Positions 15,928 through 24,144 of a DNA stretch of 64,000 bases are shown here, in pieces. Source of the stretch: UBA1952 sp965246765 (GTDB lineage: Bacteria > Bacteroidota > Bacteroidia > Chitinophagales > Chitinophagaceae); contig CBDFFJ010000003.1 in assembly GCA_965246765.1 (NCBI GenBank), forward strand, positions 461,841 through 525,840. The letters run 5' to 3'. The first letter of the stretch is position 1. Each line of letters opens with the position of its first letter. A program made the position numbers and the translations under genes. Under the pieces are notes generated by a model. That model searched no databases and was not told where the DNA came from. It saw nothing but the letters and a program-made list of their open reading frames with translations.

Positions 15928-16860
15928 TTAATGCCGGGAGCGCTTGTAGCGCAGGGTCAGCACCCAGTGCCGCGTGAGGCCATCCGGCCGTACGCTCCGC
16001 ACGACGAAGGGCGCGCCGCCTGCCAGTTCCCAATGCGATTTCTTAGCGCCGTACGCAAGCTTTGCCGCGATATTCAGGGTGGCTCCCTGGCTGCCTGGAA
16101 GCGTAATATCCTGTCCCGACGGTCGGGTTATGCGGTCGTCGCCGAGGTGATAAATGAGCAGCGGGCCGCCGGTAAGGGACCAGCGGTTACGCGTATAAGT
16201 TCCTTCGGCGCGGAGCAATACGTCACCGCGACGCTCCAGTTTCCGGGAGTCAAAATAAGCCTTGTAGTCATCACTTTCAAGCGGCAATGCCTGCGCGAGA
16301 TAGGCGTTGTTGTTGTATTGAAACAGGGGTTGCTGGTATCCGGCGGAAAGCGAAAGCCAGGTCTTGTATTGCGCGGCCACGCCGGCAATCAGGTCTGTCG
16401 TACCGAGCCCGTGCTGGTATGGCATAGGCAGCGGGCGGCCATGCTCATCAGATGCGCCCGCATCTGTCAGCGAAACCCTTGTTCCCCCAATGGCGAAGAC
16501 TTTCCAGGCTTGCTTTAGCACCCAGGATTTGGAGACCGTTGCAATCGGGTCGCCGATGCCGGAATGCGTGCCGAGATTGCCGGTGGCGAGATAGTACGGC
16601 AGCTTCAGCTCCAGACGCCATGAGGCGCTTAGTTGCTGCGTCCATTCCGCCTGCGGCGTAATGATTGTCGTGCCTTGTTCGCCGCTGCCTATTGTTAGCG
16701 AAATGCCGAGGCTGCTTTGCGGAAGGGAATCTGCAGCGGGCTTATGCTGCAGCGCGCCTGCGGTGCAAAAGCCGGCGTCCGAGCATCCCTGAGCCTTCGC
16801 AAGACCAGTAGTCCAGACAATGCAGACAATCAATAATCCATATTTCAACGCCTGCGCCAT
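15928..16860 (-). CDS. Probable outer-membrane beta-barrel protein
   Basis: The ATG at 16858-16860 (MAQALKYGLLIVCIVWTTGL) gives a signal peptide; an ATG nine codons upstream is also open. The 310-residue mature protein starts QGCSDAGFCTAGAL, with two nearby Cys, and then alternates polar and aromatic strands (ISLTIGSGEQGTTIITPQAE, WRLELKLPYYLATG, AGYQQPLFQYNNNAYL), ending in WVLTLRYKRSRH. This is the look of a 12-or-more-stranded barrel. I do not recognise a named family with confidence. It is 81 bases upstream of the Omp28-like gene in the same direction, so the pair may work together. Confidence 0.7.
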   Translation of the reverse strand: MAQALKYGLLIVCIVWTTGLAKAQGCSDAGFCTAGALQHKPAADSLPQSSLGISLTIGSGEQGTTIITPQAEWTQQLSASWRLELKLPYYLATGNLGTHSGIGDPIATVSKSWVLKQAWKVFAIGGTRVSLTDAGASDEHGRPLPMPYQHGLGTTDLIAGVAAQYKTWLSLSAGYQQPLFQYNNNAYLAQALPLESDDYKAYFDSRKLERRGDVLLRAEGTYTRNRWSLTGGPLLIYHLGDDRITRPSGQDITLPGSQGATLNIAAKLAYGAKKSHWELAGGAPFVVRSVRPDGLTRHWVLTLRYKRSRH

Positions 16861-17330
16861 GAGCTGTATTTGTTGCAAGTTCGGCATATTGATGCCGGCT
16901 TTGTGTCAGCGATGCGACATCAACCAATAGGCATTGTCCAACTAAAGCTTTGCGTACGGCAGCTATCAGGCCTATGTTGAGGACGAAGCGGCGGATAGAA
17001 TGCTATACCAGCAAGATAGACGCCCGGCTTATGGAATATGAGCTATACGAAAGCAGCCGCCGAAGTCCGCAAAGTGAGAAACCCGCGTAAAGGGCGGATG
17101 TTCAGTACGAAAAAATAGTAAATGCGCTGCGAAGACCCCAATAGTCCACGCCACATAGCTGCCTGCGGCGCTTGGAAAGTGCTCTGCTTTGCGAAGAAAT
17201 GATACAGGGGCGCTCAAAAATGCTTGGGGGCCGGCCCCGCAAGCGTCTGACAGGCACCGGCCCTTATTCCGGTTCCCTCCCAAAGGTGTTCGCAAGATTG
17301 GTCTATGTTCAAAGCCTGAATGATTTAAGG

Positions 17331-17450
17331 GCTCGCAGCGGCTTTTGTCATCCCGGAACGGGAACCTTCTGTATGTGGCTGATAATTCATTATAAAAGGC
17401 TACCGTTCCGGGATGACAAAAGATTGGGAAAGAAAAGGCCTATTTCCAGT
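17331..17450. mobile_element. Second, eroded copy of the MITE family
   Basis: The two arms GCTTTTGTCATCCCGGAACG (from 17343) and CGTTCCGGGATGACAAAAGA (from 17403) form a long hairpin around about 40 bases. The outer right flank shares ATTGGGAAA with the copy at 1533-1676, and the right end GGCCTATTTCCAG resembles its GGGCTATTTTCTGG terminus. The outer left flank GCTCGCAGCGGC resembles the other copy's GCCCACTGCGAC. No target duplication is clear, so borders are approximate. Confidence 0.7.
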
Positions 17451-17530
17451 GAAAACCGGCTTCTGTACACCTTTGGTTCTCTCTGGATTTCCGAGATAGT
17501 CTTTGCAACGGTAGCGCAACGCAAAAATGA

Positions 17531-17557
17531 AAAACCCGCGTAAAACGCGGGTTTTTC
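17531..17557. terminator. Bidirectional terminator at the end of the island operon
   Basis: A perfect 10-bp stem (AAAACCCGCG / CGCGGGTTTT) with a 5-base loop has T runs on both strands. It lies about 120 bp beyond the stop of the leftward nuclease-like gene at 17679-18563. Confidence 0.8.
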
Positions 17558-17678
17558 CAGTGTGGACAAGCTTACAGCTTTCGAACCATTTCATGAAGGA
17601 TTTGGAGCTGATTAATGAATACCTGCGCTAATCAGTCTTCTTCAAGGTAAGTTTTACTCCGAGATTTTTTTTGGCAAT

Positions 17679-18563
17679 TTACTCATCTAAGTATTCAACA
17701 AACCACCGCTTGAAAGAGTTCAGCTTACGGGGTGAGCCAAAATCAGCAATAGGCATTTTCCACAGTAAACCGTAACGCGCAAAGTAGAGGCCTATAGCGT
17801 CAATCTTCTTACCCTTAGACTTTGCCTTTCCCTTTTCAATCAATGATAGGACGTAATAGCACATCACCTGATTAAGATCTTTACGAACGAGTTTAAAGTG
17901 CTTCGTACACTTAACATCAATAAGCGTCCTATCAATTATTAAATCCGCATCGGCACCGCATACCAAGTTGGAGCATTCCCCAAAATTTGGGTTCAGATGT
18001 AAACACTCCTCTACCATAAAATCATTATCATTGACTAAGTCTATCAGCTCCATTAAATCCCGAATATCTTCTGGATGGTGGTCGTCAAGTGTGTGATCAA
18101 TTATCCCTGCTCGGTGAAATAGGTCAAGCTTTGCAAGGAACAAGCAAGATGTAGTAACCTCGTCATTGATTTCGCCGGTTTGCTGATAGACGGAGTAATT
18201 TTCTTTTGCCTGCCAATATTGCCTTGTAATGGCTGCAAGTAGCTCATCAGCCAAGTACCTTTTACGATTTACAAATCCTGTCCAAACTTTCTTCCCCTTT
18301 GCTGCTTTTAGTATGCTCTTCACGCCAAAGAATGCGACATCCGCAACCCAGTAAGTCCTGTGTATTCTCTTGCCAGAGTTGATGCGCTCAACATGAAAAC
18401 GCAGCAGGTAATCAAAAGCAGTTCCCACTATACCACAGTTCGCAGTTAGTGGAGCTGCCTGGATTTGCGGGTGAAAGCCTAATCCCGGATTGATGAAATC
18501 CGTTTTTAGTCTGTCCCTAAGCGGCTGATGGTGCGGGTCGGTAAGGATGGAAGTGAGGCTCAC
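17679..18563 (-). CDS. Putative PD-(D/E)XK nuclease-like protein
   Basis: A GTG start gives 294 residues. I do not recognise a named family, but the segment 202-240 has a RecB/Cas4-type nuclease pattern: D205 in CGADADLIID, then D216-x-K218 in LIDVKCTK, then Q232 in LNQVMCYYVLS, in the spacing expected of the PD-(D/E)XK core (D...DxK...QxxxY). The N-terminal half (GTAFDYLLRFHVERINSGKR) may hold an alpha-helical targeting domain. It is the last leftward gene of the island, 117 bp after the kite gene of the SMC operon and before a strong terminator, so it could be an accessory of that defence system or an independent defence gene. Confidence 0.6.
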   Translation of the reverse strand: MSLTSILTDPHHQPLRDRLKTDFINPGLGFHPQIQAAPLTANCGIVGTAFDYLLRFHVERINSGKRIHRTYWVADVAFFGVKSILKAAKGKKVWTGFVNRKRYLADELLAAITRQYWQAKENYSVYQQTGEINDEVTTSCLFLAKLDLFHRAGIIDHTLDDHHPEDIRDLMELIDLVNDNDFMVEECLHLNPNFGECSNLVCGADADLIIDRTLIDVKCTKHFKLVRKDLNQVMCYYVLSLIEKGKAKSKGKKIDAIGLYFARYGLLWKMPIADFGSPRKLNSFKRWFVEYLDE

Positions 18564-18680
18564 GATGGATAGACTAAGCTAAAATACCCACCTCCTTAGT
18601 TCTTTCTGAAACGTCAATGCAGAAATAAATGACTGTGCCTGCGGAGAAGTGATAAAAGCTGCTTGTGCGCCTTTATTCTT

Positions 18681-19214
18681 CTAAATATTGTTTTCTGCTG
18701 TTTTTATCTCCGCCAGCTCTCTCGCGAAGTCTGTAAAAACCTTGTATGCGGGTGTGAAACAAAATTTGTCGTCGTTGATTTTTTCAACAATATTTTTCTT
18801 GTTCATTGTCGTGAACAATAATTTTCTTCTTGCATCTGCATCTCTCAATTGTTTGTTTGTAAGAATCAGGTCAATAAAGGACGAGTTTTCAAAAAGCAAA
18901 TTCACTTCTTCAAAGGAATACTCTGAATACTGAAGTCCATCTAAAAAGTTTTTGCCGTGCTTATCCAATTCGTAACAAAAAATCGCAAAGAAAATACTGA
19001 TGTCTCGCGAAATGTTTTCGTCTGTGTCCTCTGAAACTAAATAACCGTACTCTTGGGTAATGATTAGCTTGTATCCAAAAGACTTCTGAAAAAATGGAAC
19101 ATAAAAATCCTGTTCTTGTTCTTTCAGCTGGTCAAAATGATTTTCTGTTGAAAGAATAAATCTTCCATTCATCAGTGCCTCTACAATCTGTCTATGTTTT
19201 TCAGGATACTCCAT
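18681..19214 (-). CDS. jetB: Kite subunit of a Wadjet-like SMC complex (JetB/MksE-like)
   Basis: The 177-residue product begins MEYPEKHRQIVEALMNGRFI and has the winged-helix composition of MukE/kite proteins: RFILSTENHFDQLKEQEQDF, FFQKSFGYKLIITQEYGYLV, then DISIFFAIFCYELDKHGKNF. The short length, the 'filling gaps, then a hydrophobic helix, then KYG.YL-like' order, and the position behind a kleisin-like gene identify it. It would dimerise and bind the kleisin and DNA. Its start overlaps the kleisin end by 14 bases, so it is translationally coupled. Sequence similarity of kite proteins is low, hence the assignment leans on context. Codon use is AT-rich, unlike the host. Confidence 0.72.
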   Translation of the reverse strand: MEYPEKHRQIVEALMNGRFILSTENHFDQLKEQEQDFYVPFFQKSFGYKLIITQEYGYLVSEDTDENISRDISIFFAIFCYELDKHGKNFLDGLQYSEYSFEEVNLLFENSSFIDLILTNKQLRDADARRKLLFTTMNKKNIVEKINDDKFCFTPAYKVFTDFARELAEIKTAENNI

Positions 19215-20397
19215 TTCGTTTCACAATAAGTTTTGGCACGTTAAGATTTGAAGTAGCAGTTTTGATTTTGATCGGCTCACTTTTTTCTAAAAAGCCTATT
19301 TCCAGATCTTCCTCAAAAAGCAAACTTGTCAATGCAAAAATCTTTTCTGTTGTAATCTCATTTGTTTCGTCTTTTAATTCCTCCCGACACCAGTCAAAGA
19401 AATTTTCAACTGGCAATTTCTCAATGAGTTTTTTCTTGAAATAGGCTTTCTGAAAAATCCATCTTTGCACTGTGTCAGCTTCTTCCTCAAGGACTGCTTC
19501 TTCTGCAAGCGTGAATCGCCCAAAATACTCTTTCGTGTTCAGATAGATTTTAGTTGAAAACGGTTTGTCTGTATCTGTCTTTAAAAGCCTCGGAGGTGAA
19601 ATTCTGTAAGGGTTTTTCAGAAACTCAATCCATCCGGTAAGAATCAAGTTTTCTGTTCTTATTCTTTCAATCAATGGAAGAAGCTCATTTGTCAGAATCT
19701 TTGATTGCCTTAGCAAATCATCATTCGTTTGTCTTAGCAAGTAGTACAGTCTTAGAAAAGACTTGCGAATTGCTTCATCATCAAAATTCAGTTGTCTTTG
19801 ATTTGCATATTCCGAAATGTCCAAAAGTTTGTTTGAGATAGATTCGGAATGATTCACATCAAGGATTGTATTTAACGGCTTAATGTAATACTGAATCCAA
19901 AAGGATGCTTTTACAATTTTCTCTTTGTAGTCAATCCGATTCACGTTTGCTTTCAAGTCCCGTGTCTCACTCAAAAGCCGAATGGAATTTTTCTCAACCG
20001 AATCGGAAAACTCTTTTATTTGTGCTGAAAGTGCAATAAGCCGTTCAAGCAAAATGTTTTTGTCGCCTGTAATACCTTCTTTAATTTTTCGGAAAAGCTC
20101 TGAAATGGACGTACCGAACTTTTCAATTTCTTCAGGCAGCATGGGTCTGAACTCAAACAAAACAAACTCAATCAATTTGTGATAGACATCTCGCAATTCA
20201 AAATCATCATTGACCGGGCGGATAATTTTATACTCAATGAGCTGATGCTTTATGTCTTTCCTATGCTTGTCAAGAATTACTGAGAGCGTTTCCTTTCGGA
20301 CAATTCCTTCGTTTGCCTGTGTGTCAAATAGATCTCTAACCACATCGAAGTAGTTCCAAATAAAATACAGTATCGCCTTAGGCTCAGCTTTAATCAT
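19201..20397 (-). CDS. jetA: Kleisin subunit of a Wadjet-like SMC complex (JetA/MksF-like)
   Basis: The 398-residue protein is mostly helical. It starts MIKAEPKAILYFIWNYFDVV with a helical N-terminal domain of MukF/JetA type, a long central coiled region (about 100-260, LLERLIALSAQIKEFSDSVE, IRLLSETRDLKANVN) and a C-terminal winged-helix-like part ending LNVPKLIVKRNGVS. It would bridge the two ATPase heads of the SMC dimer. The ATG overlaps the upstream stop (GATGATTAA), and its own end overlaps the kite gene by 14 bases. No signature motif can be cited, so the call depends on size, helix pattern and operon position. Confidence 0.72.
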   Translation of the reverse strand: MIKAEPKAILYFIWNYFDVVRDLFDTQANEGIVRKETLSVILDKHRKDIKHQLIEYKIIRPVNDDFELRDVYHKLIEFVLFEFRPMLPEEIEKFGTSISELFRKIKEGITGDKNILLERLIALSAQIKEFSDSVEKNSIRLLSETRDLKANVNRIDYKEKIVKASFWIQYYIKPLNTILDVNHSESISNKLLDISEYANQRQLNFDDEAIRKSFLRLYYLLRQTNDDLLRQSKILTNELLPLIERIRTENLILTGWIEFLKNPYRISPPRLLKTDTDKPFSTKIYLNTKEYFGRFTLAEEAVLEEEADTVQRWIFQKAYFKKKLIEKLPVENFFDWCREELKDETNEITTEKIFALTSLLFEEDLEIGFLEKSEPIKIKTATSNLNVPKLIVKRNGVS

Positions 20398-21181
20398 CGG
20401 TCAAAATTTCTTGCTCGAGAAAGCGGTTTGTTTTAGAAACCAGCTCCCTGATTTGAATTACTTCTTTCAAATTTGATTGGGCCACTTTTATAGATTGTCT
20501 TTGACGGCCATCAATGGCTTTACTGCAATTCTCAAGCAGTTCCTTATAGTTTTCAGGAATAAAAAGCGTTGCGTTTTCGTAAACACTTTTTATTCTCAGA
20601 TATTCGGCTATCCCATTGAAATCAAAATCAACAAACACTACAACTTCGGTTGCAGAAATGGCGCTTAGTGATTTAATGCCTATTCTACCGTATTTATGTA
20701 AGTAGATAAAATCATTTCCGAAAACTCTTTCAGCTTTCAGAAATGAATCAAGATTTTCCACGAAGCAAATTTTGTCCGTATCAATTGTTGGTTGCCGCAC
20801 TCCGAATAAACCAAATGACTTTGTATATGCTGATAGGTCAAGATTCTCACCGTTAAGTTTGATGTTCTTAAAACCACGAATAAAAAAAACAGGTGGGGAT
20901 TTTGTTTTTCTTCCTTTGGAATCCCTCAACTTTTTAATGTTGGATGCTTTTGTGATTGTGGTTATTTCTTCCTCGGAAAAATGTCTTGAATAAAAGGAAT
21001 GAAACTTCTCTACATTTTTGATAACGATTTTTGAACCTCGTCCCGACTTCTCAGTATCGAGCGTTTTTGCAGCAAACAAATTCTGATAGTGCAAGGACTT
21101 CTTGACGCTCTTTGGGACAGCATTGACAGGAATGCTTGCATTCCGAAGCTCAGAATAGAATTTGTAATCATGCTCCTTCAT
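20390..21181 (-). CDS. jetD: Toprim nuclease subunit of a Wadjet-like system (JetD/MksG-like)
   Basis: The 263-residue protein has a C-terminal Toprim fold: the acidic ICFVENLDSF at about 137-146 (glutamate of the VEN motif), then FIYLHKYGRIG, and VVVFVDFDFNGIAEYLRIKS with the D-x-D pair. This is the arrangement of the JetD DUF2220 domain, which cuts plasmid DNA after SMC-driven loop extrusion. Known JetD proteins are usually longer, with an N-terminal DUF3322 arm; here the N-terminal part is only about 130 residues. The start overlaps the SMC stop by 14 bases and its stop overlaps the kleisin start. All Toprim acidic residues appear intact. Confidence 0.78.
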   Translation of the reverse strand: MKEHDYKFYSELRNASIPVNAVPKSVKKSLHYQNLFAAKTLDTEKSGRGSKIVIKNVEKFHSFYSRHFSEEEITTITKASNIKKLRDSKGRKTKSPPVFFIRGFKNIKLNGENLDLSAYTKSFGLFGVRQPTIDTDKICFVENLDSFLKAERVFGNDFIYLHKYGRIGIKSLSAISATEVVVFVDFDFNGIAEYLRIKSVYENATLFIPENYKELLENCSKAIDGRQRQSIKVAQSNLKEVIQIRELVSKTNRFLEQEILTDD

Positions 21182-23843
21182 TCGTTTTAATTTTCTTTTG
21201 AGTAATTACATTGGAGGTTTCGCTGATGTAGGTCTTCATTCCTTTCTCAGGTCTATAAAGGAGGACGTACTTATCAAAGCCATCTAAAATTGTTTCTTCC
21301 GTAGAAGTGCAAACAGGGATGAAGTTGTGCTCTTTGCAGAACTTAAATAGCTGAACTCTGTTCTTGCCGTCAATCCTGGCAATTTCATCAATGCCTATCG
21401 TGATTTTATTTTCCTTGCTGCTAATTGCAAGACGATTCATTATCGACATGATAATTACCAACCGAATCATTATATCTGTTCCAGTAGATTCATCTTGTTT
21501 TTCAAGGTCAAGTTTTTTCTCCTTGCCGTCGATTGTAAGACGAAGCTCTATGTCAAACAATTCTGCAAATTCAATTTTCTTTCCAGAATCTAAATAGGCA
21601 TTTAGCACTTTCAAGTTTTCGGTTTTGTCAAAATCGAAACTTGTCTGCGGTGTAAACTCGTCTATAGAACTGATCTTCTTCAAATCAGAAAGCACTTTTG
21701 CATTGTCGTTCAAGATAATTTTCAATGCGTCGATGTCAGAAATGCTTGTTCTTGCGAGCTTGTTGTTGAATCTATTGTAAACAAATTCCTTAAACTCCCC
21801 GTATCGCTTAACTATCAAGTGGGCAGGATTTGCAAACTGTGTGCTGATCGCTTGCAAAATGATTTCTACACTTTTTTGTTTATCGGTTAAGCAGGCAATT
21901 TCATCTTCAATGAAACTCACAAATTTCTCTTCGTCTGCCTCTGTACTGTTGACTTTGTTCTTTAATTTTTCAAACGTCACATCTTTGTTCGCCTTCAGAG
22001 TTTCTCTCTGCGAATTGTGGTGTCTAATTTTTGCATAAATACTTTTAAGCGGCTCTGTCTCTTCATTTTCCTTAGGATCAAAAGGGATATTCTCAACTTC
22101 CTCTTTCCATTGGCGTAACTCTTTTGCTCTGTTATCCAACCTGTCTTTTTCCTCGGTTAAAACTCCAATGGATTCAGTTTTCCGAACAATCTCCTCTGAA
22201 AGAATATTGAGTTCTTTCTCCAGCTTTTCCTTGCCGGTTGTTGTCTCAGAAAATACAGCAATAAGTTCTGAAAGTGCCTTCTCGATATTTGGCTTTTCAT
22301 CCGTCTTACGAATTCTCTCGGTTACAATTCTGATAGCTTGCTTTATTATGTCCAAATCGTTTTTGGCTGATTCCAAATCCATAGCAACAGGGAGTAGCTT
22401 ATCGTAATCGTCTTTTTCCTTTTGAGTAGATATGAGTTCTTCTTTCAGAGCATCCAGAGAAGGAACATTGCTTTTCTTTAGTCCGGACGTTAGTTTTATT
22501 TCTCCATCAAACAAAAGCATCAGGGAATCAATGTTCTTAATCTGCTTCTCTATTGTTTCCGCGATGCTCCCTGAAAAGTCGGCAGAAAGGATGTAGTTAA
22601 GGATTTCTTTGTATTCCTGCTTGTCCGTGATTTTATGAATTAGTTGGTTTGAGTAATCTTTTATCTGGCTGTCTATTCTTCTAACTGCTTGTTCAAGCAA
22701 TGAAATTTTTTGTTCGATCTGCTTTACAGTAAGCCCACGGGTCTGAATGTTTGTGATTTTCGTTTCAATTCCCCTTCGCTTTTCCTCATGATTTGCGAGG
22801 CTTTGTTTGAGAAAATCAATTCCCTCATAGGAGTTGATTTCTAAAAGCTGATTTTGAATTTCTGTTTGTTGTCCAAGATTTAGTTTTAGCGCTTCTCCTT
22901 TAGCTCCAATCTCTCTGTCCAAATGCTGCTTCTTAGGATTCAGCGTTTCGCTTAATTCAATGGTCGTGTCTGAAATTTCTTTCTTCTTTTTTTGAAACAG
23001 AAATTCAACTTCAGTAAAAGTTGGAACGTATTGCTGGTTGAAGGCGTAAATAAGCTCGCCTAGGATATTTCGCTTGGCTTTATATTAATTTACTGCTTCT
23101 CTGAATTGAAAAAAGTCATTCTGAATACTTGTAATGATTTTTATCTCATCGTTTACACGCAATAAGCCATTGATGTCTTTTTTGCTTTTCTGAGAAAAGT
23201 TTAAAACTTCCTTATCCCGATTATCAGCAATGATTAATGCTTCCTTCAGAGTCGTGTTGGTAATCAATTTTGAGTTTATCAGGTAACGATAAATCTTAGA
23301 AAAGTTGTTGCTTATGCCGTCGCTCATGACGGTATCCTCAAGCCAAACGACGCCGTTATTTTTCTTGCCCCGCTGATAAACGAAATTGAATACTTCTCGC
23401 TTGTCCTTGAATGATTTCAAGGTGACACCAGCGTCAAGAAGATTCGCTTGCAAATCTTCAAATTTTAAAATGATCTGCTTTCCGTTCTCTATCCTGACAA
23501 AGAAGTCATCTTTGTACTCATGGTCAAACTTGTAATACTCAAGCTCTCCATCGTTGTTTCTCTTTACAAGAATGCAGTAGTATCGCTCCTTGAATATTTC
23601 AAAGACGATATAGCTATTAATAGGCGATGGGAAATAATGGTGAATCGTTTCTTTGTCTCCTGTTCTATCGCCCACGAAAGTCATTTTCTTCCCATCAATG
23701 ATAAAGAGGAGATTCAGGGTAAAAATGAAGGTGCTCTTGCCAACACGATTAGATCCAGCCAACTGAATAGAATCGCAATCGTCAAGTCGGACAATTGCTT
23801 TGCGGTAGGTAGCAGAGTTTAGAATAACTATTCGTGTGAGCAT
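21168..23843 (-). pseudogene. jetC: SMC ATPase of a Wadjet-like system (JetC/MksB-like), one in-frame stop
   Basis: Reading from the ATG at 23841-23843, the frame is open for 252 codons, then TAA at 23085-23087, then open again in the same frame to 21168, for about 890 residues in all. The N-terminal head has Walker A AGSNRVGKSTF; a long coiled coil fills about 270-690; the C-terminal head has STGTDIMIRLVIIMSIM and Walker B KITIGIDEIARIDGKN, followed by LFKFCKEHNFIPVCTST, all in JetC/MukB order. The stop sits between the N-terminal head and the coiled coil (VN*YKAKRNI); a C-to-T change of CAA would create it. It separates the ATPase halves, so the operon is disabled unless the base is an error or the stop is suppressed. 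Confidence 0.78.
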
Positions 23844-24144
23844 CTTTTGAGCCGAGGAAGTTCAAATTAATAAGTTGACAAAGCACCAGCAGGTGAAAAA
23901 TTACGTACAACTTTTGTCCTATTTTTTCATGATAAATAGGTCAGATGAAATGCATATGAAAAAGGTGGGGGTTTCATTTCAAAATGCTCTTATCCCCTTG
24001 CGTCATACAAATGCCCCTTAGCCGGTTCTCCTTTGTCCTTATTCACGATCATTTTCCTCCTTATGCTTAACGCTCCCAGTTGTAGGGAAATAGTCTTTGA
24101 AGAAAGTAGCTTCCTCCCTGCACTACTCGACAGGCTCAATATAC
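23844..24144. other. Intergenic region upstream of the SMC operon
   Basis: No recognisable gene lies here. A minus-strand stretch reads EEATFFKDYFPTTGSVKHKE in a frame different from the DUF262 gene end and might be a decayed C-terminus, but this is weak. The promoter of the leftward SMC operon should be at 23850-23950, which is AT-rich. Confidence 0.45.

Larger units (their letters stand above)
16861..17678. other. Gene-poor spacer at the left side of the genomic island
   Basis: Short open frames occur but none has family resemblance or a plausible start. The spacer holds the second MITE-like copy (about 17331-17450) and a bidirectional terminator (17531-17557). GC content is host-like to about 17.6 kb and drops after it, so the left island border lies near here. 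I found no copy of the tRNA-Leu 3' end that would mark an att site. Confidence 0.55.

Noticed and set aside
17079..17093. Shared CCCGCGTAAA sequence with the terminator at 17531
   Set aside because: The match is about ten bases and lies in GC-rich DNA; chance is enough, and the second arm is missing.
17172..17543. 123-codon plus-strand frame in the spacer before the island
   Set aside because: It runs through the MITE-like hairpin, has no plausible leader or family motif, and ends in a terminator stem.
23085..23087. Programmed readthrough or selenocysteine at the SMC stop
   Set aside because: The codon is TAA, not TGA, and no recoding structure is apparent; mutation or error is simpler.
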